A stretch of DNA of 10,785 nucleotides from Chrysiogenia bacterium. GTDB lineage: Bacteria > JAGRBM01. Below the pieces are notes generated by a model. It was not told the origin of the DNA and ran no database searches. It was given only the letters and a program-made list of their open reading frames with translations. Shown here piece after piece: positions 1-5,683 of this stretch. Made by a program: the position numbers and the translations under genes. Numbering within the stretch: the first letter of the stretch is position 1; the number at the start of each line of letters is the position of its first letter. The DNA is taken from the NCBI GenBank assembly GCA_020434085.1, contig JAGRBM010000177.1:1-10785 (forward strand). Direction: 5' to 3'.

Positions 1-729
1 GCGCTCGAGCAGATCGAACCCGAGGGTAGCCTGCAGGCGCGCGCGGGACTTCACTTCGCCGACGACGGACAGATCGAACCGCCGCAACTGGCGCGCGCGC
101 TGGCACGTGCTGCTCGAAAAGCGGGGGCGAAGTTTCTGACCACCACGGTCCACCGGGTCCTGCACGAAAAGAATCGCGTTTGCGGCGTGGAAACCGGTGA
201 AGGCGTGATCTCGTGCGAGCGCGTGGTACTGGCCGCCGGCGCGTGGACCACGCAGGTGCCCGGATCGGGTCTCAAACCCGATGGCATCTCGCCGGTGCGC
301 GGGCAGGTCATCGCACTCGATCATCAGCCCGGCGGACTCTCCCACGTGCTGGTGCGCCATGGGCATGGCTACGTCGTGCCGCGCCCCAACGGACAGGTGA
401 TTACAGGCTCGACGGCGGAGAAGGCGGGCTTCAACAAGGCGGTGACCGCCGGCGGTGTGCGCAAGATCCTCGATGTGGCACTCACGCTCGCGCCTTCGCT
501 GGTCGATGCGCGCTACGTGGAGAGCTGGTCGAACTTCCGCCCGGCCGCGCCCGACCGGCTCCCGCTGCTGGGAGAGGGCGCGATCGAGGGCCTCCACTTC
601 GCCAGCGGGCATTTCCGCAACGGCATTCTGCTCACGCCTGTTACGGCCGAACTCGTTGCCGACGAAATCACCGGCAAGAAGCCCGAGATCGACCTGGCGC
701 CGTTTTCGCCGAAGAGATTTGCGCAATAG
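1..729 (+). CDS. FAD-dependent amine oxidase, ThiO/DAO family (C-terminal part)
   Basis: This is the C-terminal 242 codons of a gene whose start lies left of the window; frame 1 is open from base 1 to a TAG stop. The segment VVLAAGAWT is the usual C-terminal part of the FAD-binding fold in the DAO superfamily. GYVVPRPNGQVITGST, then WSNFRPAAPDRLPLLG (Arg codon 538-540) and SGHFRNGILLTP (Arg codon 616-618), match the substrate-side signature of glycine oxidase ThiO. In the Bacillus enzyme two arginines in equivalent motifs lie near the substrate carboxylate. ThiO oxidises glycine to iminoacetate for the thiazole of thiamine. The N-terminal dinucleotide motif is out of view and no thiamine gene is visible, so a D-amino-acid dehydrogenase or other DAO oxidase is possible. 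The end (FSPKRFAQ) looks complete, and the stop directly abuts the 60-bp inverted repeat. Confidence 0.8.
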   Translation, partial: ALEQIEPEGSLQARAGLHFADDGQIEPPQLARALARAARKAGAKFLTTTVHRVLHEKNRVCGVETGEGVISCERVVLAAGAWTTQVPGSGLKPDGISPVRGQVIALDHQPGGLSHVLVRHGHGYVVPRPNGQVITGSTAEKAGFNKAVTAGGVRKILDVALTLAPSLVDARYVESWSNFRPAAPDRLPLLGEGAIEGLHFASGHFRNGILLTPVTAELVADEITGKKPEIDLAPFSPKRFAQ

Positions 730-789
730 GAAGGGCGGGTAGACCCCGCCCCTACAGTCGAAGGTAGGGGCGGGGTCTACCCGCCCTTC
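730..789. repeat. REP-like pair: perfect 26-bp inverted repeat
   Basis: Bases 730-755 are exactly reverse-complementary to 764-789, with an 8-base centre (756-763). Each half is itself a REP-type unit. Read outward from the centre it has a GTAG foot (764-767, and 755-752 on the minus strand), then GGGCGGG, a 5-base loop and CCCGCCC (768-774 with 780-786; mirrored at 733-739 with 745-751). A 5' GTAG foot plus a GC-rich hairpin is the known layout of REP elements mobilised by RAYT transposases, and two inverted units form a BIME. The element fills the whole space between two convergent stop codons. It could also end transcription from both sides, though neither strand has a long U-tract. No RAYT gene is in the window, and membership in a dispersed family is inferred. 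Confidence 0.75.
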
Positions 790-1665
790 TTACATCACGT
801 ACCCCAGCAACAACGGCAGGGTCAGGAATGAGAAGACCGTGGAGACCAGCACCAGGCTGGCCACTTCCTCGGGGCCGGTGCCGTATTGCTCGGCCAGCAG
901 GTAGTTGAACACCGCCGGCGGCATGGAGCACTCGAGAATCAGCACGCCGCGCGCGCTTCCCTCGAATCCCAGCACCGTCGCCAGCGCGAGCCCCACGCCA
1001 AATCCCAGTGCCAGTCGCGGGACGGAGATCCACAGGCTGCGCATCAGGTTTGCCGGGCGCAGGGCCGAGAGAGAAACCCCCAGCGCAATGAGCATCATCG
1101 GAAAGGTCAGTCCGCCGATAAGCTCGACGGTGTTGTGCGCCCACTTGGGCAGATGCCAGCCAAAGGCAATCATCACCAGGCTGATGGCTACCGAATGCAG
1201 AATGGGCGTGCGCGCCAGCCGCTTTACCGAGAAACTGCCCGCCGCAATGGTGATGCCCAGGCTGAAGTGAAAGAACATCGTCGTGCTCATGTAGACGATG
1301 GCCAGGGCGAGGCCTTCCTTGCCGAAGGCGAACAGGGAGAGCGAGGCGCCCATGTTCCCGGTGTTGGGGAACATGATCGATGGCAGGTAGGTCGAATAGC
1401 GCAGTTTGAAGACCTTGAGGGCAATCACGCCGATTACGCCCCAGGTGGCGATGGCCGCCATGGTGGCCAGGCTCAGCTCCCGGAAGGTGCTCTCGCTGGG
1501 ATCGACCCGGGGCAGAATGGTCAGAACCAGACAGGGGGTGCCGATGGCCGCGATCAGCCGGGTCGCCATGTCGTTGTCCCAGGCCCACCCGCTGCGCGCC
1601 CAGATGTAGCCCAGGGCGGCGCAGAAAAAGACGGGGGCCATGACCGCTGTGATCTCGGCAATCAT
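790..1665 (-). CDS. AEC (auxin efflux carrier) family permease
   Basis: The product is a 291-residue polytopic inner-membrane protein. It opens with ITAVMAPVFFCAALGYIWAR, the typical first helix of AEC permeases (Mem_trans family), followed by alternating hydrophobic helices and short loops. It contains the segments PSIMFPNTGNMG and LECSMPPAVFNYLLAEQY, which match the family's conserved discontinuous helices, and a final STVFSFLTLPLLL helix. Members export carboxylates such as malate or malonate, or other small anions; the substrate cannot be read from sequence. I chose the ATG at 1665 because the family usually begins just before this helix. A TTG at 1752 would add 29 polar residues (320 in total) and is less likely. 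The gene converges on the ThiO-like gene across the inverted repeat and diverges from the response regulator. It looks intact. Confidence 0.85.
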   Translation of the reverse strand: MIAEITAVMAPVFFCAALGYIWARSGWAWDNDMATRLIAAIGTPCLVLTILPRVDPSESTFRELSLATMAAIATWGVIGVIALKVFKLRYSTYLPSIMFPNTGNMGASLSLFAFGKEGLALAIVYMSTTMFFHFSLGITIAAGSFSVKRLARTPILHSVAISLVMIAFGWHLPKWAHNTVELIGGLTFPMMLIALGVSLSALRPANLMRSLWISVPRLALGFGVGLALATVLGFEGSARGVLILECSMPPAVFNYLLAEQYGTGPEEVASLVLVSTVFSFLTLPLLLGYVM

Positions 1666-1724
1666 GGCCCTTGCCAATAGATGAATTCCCCCCGAATGGG
1701 AACCTTGCGCCACCGGGAGCTCGC

Positions 1725-1753
1725 TTGCTTTCGATTGAGTCGTCACCGACAAT
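1725..1753 (+). promoter_or_regulatory. weak sigma-70-type promoter candidate for the response regulator
   Basis: The 118 bp between the divergent permease and regulator genes contain TTGCTT (1725-1730), a 17-base spacer and GACAAT (1748-1753). This would start a transcript about 25 bases before the regulator. Both boxes match consensus only partly (3/6 and 4/6), so this is a guess at the most likely site. No convincing promoter was found for the minus-strand permease. Confidence 0.2.
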
Positions 1754-1786
1754 GGAAATGCGTCTACGTGACGCGGCAGGGACGTG

Positions 1787-3301
1787 ATGGACAGGCTCCT
1801 CGGACAGGGAGACGAGCGCTATTCCGTGGAATCGCGCGTGCTGGTGGTCGATGACTCGCCCGAATTCTGCCGTCTGATGGAGCGCGGATTCGGCAGCGAC
1901 TACGAGATGAGCTTCGCCAGCGATCGCGACAGTGCGCTGGCCGCTGCCAAACGCTTCAATCCCAACGTCATTCTGCTTGACCTGCACCTTCCGCCCGACC
2001 CGACCAGCACGACCGTCGGCATGGAGCTGCTTGCCACTTTTCGGCGAGACCTGCCCCAGACCCGCGTGATCGTCGTCTCCGGAACCAGTGAAAAGCGCCA
2101 CGCCCTTGAAGCCATCGCCTCGGGCGCGGCGGATTTCTACACCAAGCCCATCGCGCTCGATGAGCTGGGCGTGATCCTGCGGCGGAACATGCAGATCGTC
2201 CAGCTCACAGTCGAGAACCGGCGGCTGGCCGAACAGATGCAGGCCCAGAGCGGGGACAAGCCCCAGCTTGTGGGCAGTTCGCCGGCTTTTCAGAAGGCCT
2301 ACGCCCTGCTCGAGCGCGTCGCGCCCACCGAGGCGACTGTCCTGGTCATGGGCGAGAACGGCACTGGCAAGGAGCTCTTTGCCCAGGCGCTCCACCGGCT
2401 CTCGAATCGTGGGAAAGGGCCCTTCGTGGCGATCAACTGCGGTGCGATTCCCGAGACCCTTGCCGAGGGAGAGCTCTTCGGCTTCGTCAAGGGCGCCTTC
2501 ACCGGCGCGGTAAAAGACCGCATGGGCAAGATCCAGGCGGCCGAGGGGGGCACGCTCTTTCTCGATGAGATCGGCGAGCTCTCCGAGCACATGCAAACCA
2601 AACTGCTTCGTTTCCTGCAGGAACGGCAGATCGAACCGCTGGGCGCTAACCGCACGGTGGATGTCGACACGCGCATCATTGCCGCAACAAACCGGGATCT
2701 GGCGCAGATGGTGGAAGAGGGGACTTTCCGCGAAGACCTCTTCTACCGGCTCAACGTGATCGAGATTCAGCTTCCTTCGCTGCGCGCGCGGCGCGAGGAC
2801 ATCGTGGCGCTGACCAACTACTTCATCCGTCGCAACACGGACCTGGTGGGCGGGCGCATTCCAACGCTGGCCGCCGATGCGCGGGCCTGGCTGGAGGGCT
2901 ACGCCTTTCCCGGCAACGTGCGCGAACTGGAGAACCTGGTGAAGCGCGCCATGCTGCTCTGCAGCGGCGAGACGATCTCCGCAGCAGACCTGGCTTCCAA
3001 TGTGGCCGCACCCCGGCGCGCCCCGAGCGAGGAACCCTCAGGGCTGGCGGTCGCCACGCCGCAACAGCCGGCGGCCTCTTCCTTCGAGGGGCGCAACCTC
3101 AAGGACATTCGTGAGGACGCAGAACGCGCGGCCATTGAGTGGGCGCTGGAGCAGGATGAGGGCAACGTCTCCCGTACGGCACGCCGGCTCCAGGTCGAGC
3201 GCAAGTCCCTGCAACGACTCATCAAACGTCTCGACATCGACGTTGGGGCGTACTGCCCGGGTGGCAGAACCCGCCGTGGACGCCCTCCCGGCGTCTCCTG
3301 A
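1787..3301 (+). CDS. Sigma-54-dependent response regulator, PrsR-like (NtrC family)
   Basis: This is a cytoplasmic 504-residue enhancer-binding activator. The receiver (about 17-135) has the acidic pair D22/D23, phospho-acceptor D65 in ILLDLHLPPDP, S98 and K120. The AAA+ domain (about 160-395) has Walker A GENGTGKE (189-196), the sigma-54-contacting GAFTGA loop (236-241), Walker B LFLDE (257-261) and FREDLFYRLN with the arginine finger. A Fis-type HTH lies at about 441-482. The LPPDP motif, DFYTKPI and ENRRL resemble the PEP-CTERM-linked regulator PrsR (TIGR02915); that assignment is from memory. Two parts are unusual: a Pro/Ala-rich linker of about 30 residues before the HTH, and a basic tail with RRGRP (496-500), an AT-hook-like core. 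ATG 1787 sits 6 bases after GGCAGG; GTG 1784 is the alternative. No cognate kinase is in view. The neighbouring sigma-54 promoter at 3557 is a plausible target. Confidence 0.92.
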   Translation: MDRLLGQGDERYSVESRVLVVDDSPEFCRLMERGFGSDYEMSFASDRDSALAAAKRFNPNVILLDLHLPPDPTSTTVGMELLATFRRDLPQTRVIVVSGTSEKRHALEAIASGAADFYTKPIALDELGVILRRNMQIVQLTVENRRLAEQMQAQSGDKPQLVGSSPAFQKAYALLERVAPTEATVLVMGENGTGKELFAQALHRLSNRGKGPFVAINCGAIPETLAEGELFGFVKGAFTGAVKDRMGKIQAAEGGTLFLDEIGELSEHMQTKLLRFLQERQIEPLGANRTVDVDTRIIAATNRDLAQMVEEGTFREDLFYRLNVIEIQLPSLRARREDIVALTNYFIRRNTDLVGGRIPTLAADARAWLEGYAFPGNVRELENLVKRAMLLCSGETISAADLASNVAAPRRAPSEEPSGLAVATPQQPAASSFEGRNLKDIREDAERAAIEWALEQDEGNVSRTARRLQVERKSLQRLIKRLDIDVGAYCPGGRTRRGRPPGVS

Positions 3302-3556
3302 TATATTGCCCGAATGCGACACAGATTCGTTTCCTAAGGCAGCCCCCAGCGTAGCATTCTGCGCCACTATGCGCTTTGCACAGATTTCATGGGCGAATTG
3401 CCGCATTTAATGGGGCTGTTTGGGCCATTTAGTGCCCCTTTCAGGCTCAATTCCGGGCTCCGTCGGGATTACTTCGAATAGTGGGTGTTCGAGAATAAAG
3501 AAATAAACCCAGTAATTTCAGAATGTTATTAAATTTGCGGGAATCGAGAGAGGTTG
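3302..3556. other. A+T-richer gene-free region between the regulator and the sigma-54 promoter
   Basis: No credible gene was seen on either strand. The stretch is visibly richer in A+T than the flanking genes, above all at 3494-3536, where several AAATAAA-like runs occur. It holds a direct repeat CACAGATT (3320-3327 and 3379-3386) and a TTCGA-type pair at 3473-3493. A weak hairpin GGGGC/GCCCC (3412-3416 with 3434-3438) followed by TTT might end the regulator transcript, but it is too short to call. The layout is compatible with the upstream control region of the promoter at 3557. Confidence 0.4.
3473..3493. promoter_or_regulatory. possible activator binding site (UAS) near -100
   Basis: TTCGAA (3473-3478) and TTCGAG (3488-3493) are spaced 15 bp centre to centre and can be read as an imperfect inverted repeat with one mismatch. 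The midpoint is 100 bp upstream of the predicted sigma-54 start at 3583, a typical distance for enhancer sites of NtrC-type activators. An A+T-rich, probably flexible segment lies between site and promoter. The binding motif of this regulator is not known, so the role is inferred from position alone. Confidence 0.22.
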
Positions 3557-3571
3557 TGGCACGCCCTTCGC
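3557..3571 (+). promoter_or_regulatory. sigma-54 (RpoN) promoter, -24/-12 type
   Basis: The sequence TGGCACG CCCT TCGC matches the consensus TGGCACG NNNN TTGC at 10 of 11 defined positions; the only miss is the second T of the -12 box. The essential GG (3558-3559) and GC (3570-3571) are 12 bp apart, as sigma-54 holoenzyme requires. The site lies in a gene-free region directly downstream of a sigma-54 activator gene. The predicted start is near 3583. No sigma-70 promoter with acceptable spacing overlaps it. On random sequence, a match this good would be expected at about 1% across the 600-bp gap counting both strands (rough estimate with equal base frequencies). Confidence 0.55.
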
Positions 3572-3610
3572 TATATGGGGTGTCAGCTCTCTGTTCTGAA
3601 AAGGACAGAA

Positions 3611-3672
3611 CGGGGAGGGAGATCAAACTAAAAATGAACGTCCCCGCCTTCACCACTTGATCTCTCTCCCCG
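3611..3672 (+). other. long stem-loop enclosing a ribosome-site-like sequence and an 8-codon ORF
   Basis: Arms 3611-3626 and 3657-3672 form 15 Watson-Crick pairs and one G-U pair. The left arm carries the purine run GGGGAGGGAG (3612-3621), resembling a ribosome binding site. The loop starts an ATG (3634) that reads MNVPAFTT and stops at TGA 3658-3660 inside the right arm. If translated, ribosomes would have to open the stem. The gap from purine run to ATG is 12 bases, longer than usual, so translation is uncertain and the mini-ORF may be coincidence. Confidence 0.4.
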
Positions 3673-3688
3673 GAATTTAAAACCACCA

Positions 3689-3730
3689 CGGCGCCCGCAG
3701 CTCGAAAGAGCCCGCGGGCGCCGGTCGTTT
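3689..3730 (+). terminator. GC-rich hairpin with GAAA tetraloop, terminator-like
   Basis: Ten perfect pairs (3689-3698 with 3714-3723) continue through a small internal loop (A against CC) into GCTC-GAAA-GAGC (3700-3711), closed by a GNRA tetraloop. The fold is compact and very stable. It is followed by GTCGTTT, a poor U-tract, so termination may be partial. It closes the candidate small RNA, and would in any case separate it from gatC. On the minus strand the hairpin is followed by a T-richer stretch, but no minus-strand gene ends here. Confidence 0.5.
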
Positions 3731-3774
3731 GGGGCCTATCTGCCCGGAATGCCAGTGTATTTCCCCTCCTCACC

Positions 3775-3802
3775 TTGCCCGCCGAAGGGGCGTATGATAC
3801 GC
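3775..3802 (+). promoter_or_regulatory. candidate gatC operon promoter with overlapping dyad
   Basis: TATGAT (3793-3798) is a good -10 box about 100 bp before gatC, and TTGCCC (3775-3780) resembles a -35 box, but they are only 12 bp apart, so the pair is not canonical. A -10 at the right distance from TTGCCC would be TACGCA, a weak match. The TATGAT lies inside a perfect dyad, GCGTAT-G-ATACGC (3790-3802), which could be an operator. An operon promoter is expected in this interval because the next genes upstream are regulatory and separated by a hairpin. Confidence 0.3.
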
Positions 3803-3834
3803 AAAACAGCCGCTCACCCGCATTTGCCGGTGGC

Positions 3835-3863
3835 CCAGGTTCGGGTCATTTGAGCGAGCCTGG
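3835..3863 (+). other. hairpin in the gatC leader
   Basis: CCAGGTTCG (3835-3843) pairs with CGAGCCTGG (3855-3863) over nine pairs, one of them G-U, around an 11-base loop. It lies 39 bases before the gatC start and leaves the ribosome binding site GGAGAG (3888-3893, 8 bases before ATG) free. No known riboswitch or T-box element was recognised. It may only protect the transcript. Confidence 0.25.
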
Positions 3864-3901
3864 CGTTTCAGCCGGGCAGGAGATCACGGAGAGCCATTCC
3901 C

Positions 3902-4195
3902 ATGAAGATCGGTCCCGAGGAAGTACGCAAAATTGCCCATCTGGCGCGTCTGAGCCTCTCGGAAGACGAGGCGCAGCAGATGAGCGGCCAGCTCAGCTCC
4001 ATTCTCGACTACGTGGAAAAGCTCGGGGAACTCGATACCAGCAACGTCGAGCCGCTCTCGCACGTCGTCCCTTCCGAGACCCCCTTTCGCGAGGACGCCG
4101 TGACCAGCGATTTTCCCACCGACCTGGTGACGGCCAACGCCCCCGATGCCGAGCAGGGCATGTTCCGCGTGCCCCAGGTGATTGAAGAGAGTTAA
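3902..4195 (+). CDS. gatC: Glu-tRNA(Gln)/Asp-tRNA(Asn) amidotransferase subunit C
   Basis: The 97-residue product has the full normal length of GatC. It carries the family pattern [16 protein letters not shown] near the N-terminus, then the helix with [20 protein letters not shown] and the segment [16 protein letters not shown]. GatC has no catalytic site; it wraps around the GatA/GatB interface and is needed for folding and activity of the GatCAB complex. The start follows GGAGAG by 8 bases. It is the first gene of a likely five-gene operon and is separated from gatA by only 2 bp, which implies coupled translation. Confidence 0.97.
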   Translation: MKIGPEEVRKIAHLARLSLSEDEAQQMSGQLSSILDYVEKLGELDTSNVEPLSHVVPSETPFREDAVTSDFPTDLVTANAPDAEQGMFRVPQVIEES

Positions 4196-4197
4196 CC

Positions 4198-5661
4198 GTG
4201 GCAGAGATTACCGAACTGAGCCTGGCCGAACTCTCGGCCGCGCTCGAGAAAAAAGAAACCTCCAGCGAGCAGGTGACCCAGGCCTACCTGAGCCGTATCG
4301 AATCGGTCGATCCGAAGGTGGGTGCCTACCTGCTGGTCGACGACGAGGGCGCGCTCAAGATGGCGCGCGAGTCCGATGAACGCCGCGCCGCCGGGAAGGC
4401 GTGCGGCCCACTCGAAGGCGTGCCCGTTGCGCTCAAGGACATCATCCTGAGCTTCGGCGTGCGCTCGAGCGCCGCGAGCAAGATTCTGGAGAACTTCATC
4501 CCGCCCTACGAATCCACCGTCGCCGCGCGCCTTCGCGAAGCGGGCGCGGTGTTCCTCGGGAAGGTGAACATGGACGAGTTTGCCATGGGCAGCTCGACCG
4601 AAAACTCTGCCTTCCAGAAGACGCGCAATCCCTGGGATCAGGGGCGCATTCCCGGCGGCTCCTCGGGCGGCAGCGCCGCGGCCGTGGCCGCCGACCTGTG
4701 CGCCGGCGCGTTGGGTACCGACACGGGTGGCTCCATTCGCCAGCCCGCTTCCCACTGCGGCATCGTGGGGCTCAAACCGACCTACGGGCGCGTCTCGCGC
4801 TACGGCGTGATGGCGTTTGCCTCGAGCCTCGATCAGGTGGGCCCCATGGGCAAGAGCGTCGAGGACTGCGCGCTCATGTTCAACACCATCGGCGGGCACG
4901 ACGCGCATGACTCGACCAGCATCGACCAGCCGCTTCCGGATTTCATGCCGGCCTGTCGCAAGGAGGCCAAGGGACTCAAGATCGGCGTGCCCAAGCAGTA
5001 CTTCGGCGAGGGCCTTGGCCCCGACGTGGAGAAAGCGGTGAAGGCCGCGATTGCAACCATCGAGGGGCTTGGCAACGAGATCGTTGAAGTCGATCTGCCC
5101 CACAGCGAATACGCAGTGGCGACCTACTATCTGATCTGCACGGCCGAGGCGAGCTCCAACCTCGCGCGCTACGACGGCGTGCGCTACGGATATCGCTCGC
5201 CCGAGTCGAAAGACCTGATGAGCCTCTACCTGAAGTCGCGCTCCGAGGGCTTCGGGCCCGAGGTCAAGCGCCGCATCATGCTGGGGACCTACTGCCTCTC
5301 GGCCGGTTACTACGATGCCTATTACAAGAAGGCGCAGCAGGTGCGTCGCCTGATTCTGGATGACTTTACCAAGGCCTTCGAGAAGTGCGACGCCATCGTC
5401 GGGCCGGTTACGCCCACGCCCGCTTTCAAGTTCGGTGAGAAAACCGAAGACCCGCTCGAGATGTATCTCTCGGACATTTACACGATCTCGGTGAATCTGG
5501 CGGGTTTGCCGGGCATAAGCCTGCCCTGCGGGTTCAGCCATGACGGGCTTCCCATCGGGCTGCAGGTGATTGCACCCCAGCTTGCAGAAGAGACCCTGTT
5601 CCAGGTCGCTGCCGGATTCGAGCGCGCCTGCGATCTTGGCGGACGAAGGCCCGCGCTTTGA
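4198..5661 (+). CDS. gatA: Glu-tRNA(Gln)/Asp-tRNA(Asn) amidotransferase subunit A
   Basis: This 487-residue enzyme of the amidase-signature family hydrolyses glutamine and sends ammonia to GatB. The Ser-cisSer-Lys triad is intact: K80 in VPVALKD, S155 in [10 protein letters not shown] and nucleophile S179 in [12 protein letters not shown], each one residue later than in the Staphylococcus aureus enzyme. [11 protein letters not shown] and the C-terminal [13 protein letters not shown] are also typical, and length is normal. The start is GTG two bases after the gatC stop; the purines near the end of gatC (GAAGAGAG, 4184-4191) would serve as ribosome site. It is cytosolic and a subunit of GatCAB, which amidates misacylated Glu-tRNA(Gln) and Asp-tRNA(Asn). 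Whether it serves one or both tRNAs depends on which synthetases the genome has. Confidence 0.98.
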   Translation: MAEITELSLAELSAALEKKETSSEQVTQAYLSRIESVDPKVGAYLLVDDEGALKMARESDERRAAGKACGPLEGVPVALKDIILSFGVRSSAASKILENFIPPYESTVAARLREAGAVFLGKVNMDEFAMGSSTENSAFQKTRNPWDQGRIPGGSSGGSAAAVAADLCAGALGTDTGGSIRQPASHCGIVGLKPTYGRVSRYGVMAFASSLDQVGPMGKSVEDCALMFNTIGGHDAHDSTSIDQPLPDFMPACRKEAKGLKIGVPKQYFGEGLGPDVEKAVKAAIATIEGLGNEIVEVDLPHSEYAVATYYLICTAEASSNLARYDGVRYGYRSPESKDLMSLYLKSRSEGFGPEVKRRIMLGTYCLSAGYYDAYYKKAQQVRRLILDDFTKAFEKCDAIVGPVTPTPAFKFGEKTEDPLEMYLSDIYTISVNLAGLPGISLPCGFSHDGLPIGLQVIAPQLAEETLFQVAAGFERACDLGGRRPAL

Positions 5662-5683
5662 GCGCCGCGGAGAGACAGAGAAG

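Larger units (their letters stand above)
3583..3730 (+). ncRNA. candidate sigma-54-dependent small RNA (three stem-loops)
   Basis: The predicted RNA runs from 12 bases after the -12 box to just past a terminator-like hairpin, about 148 nt. It would contain, in order: stem 1 (GTTCTG 3593-3598 with CAGAAC 3606-3611); stem 2, 16 pairs with one G-U (3611-3626 with 3657-3672) and a 30-base loop; an A/U-rich single-stranded stretch AATTTAAAA (3674-3682) that could suit Hfq; and stem 3 (3689-3723). Stems 1 and 2 share base 3611, so they either stack or compete by one pair. The pyrimidine-rich arm CTCTCTCCCC (3662-3671) and loop segment TCCCCGCC (3641-3648) could pair with Shine-Dalgarno regions of target mRNAs. 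I recognise no known RNA family. The region may instead be an attenuating 5' leader of the gatC operon. Confidence 0.42.

Noticed and set aside
91-112. TGGCACG at 102-108 as a second sigma-54 promoter
   Set aside because: It lies inside the amine oxidase gene, and the -12 element at the required spacing is GCTC rather than TTGC.
752-2596. Long minus-strand frame across the permease and regulator genes
   Set aside because: It overlaps the permease in another frame and lies antisense to the regulator, both clearly real. Its translation has no recognisable domain. Long antisense frames are expected in GC-rich coding DNA.
3412-3441. Hairpin GGGGC/GCCCC followed by TTT as terminator of the regulator gene
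   Set aside because: Only five pairs with a 17-base loop and three T residues; it does not meet the standard of the two hairpins called in this window.
3488-3545. IHF binding site between UAS and sigma-54 promoter
   Set aside because: The region is A+T-rich but no match to WATCAANNNNTTR was found on either strand.
3447-3773. 108-codon minus-strand frame in the gene-free region
   Set aside because: It spans the candidate promoter, all three stem-loops and A+T-rich DNA, has mixed composition unlike the neighbouring genes and shows no recognisable motif. Not excluded, but weak.
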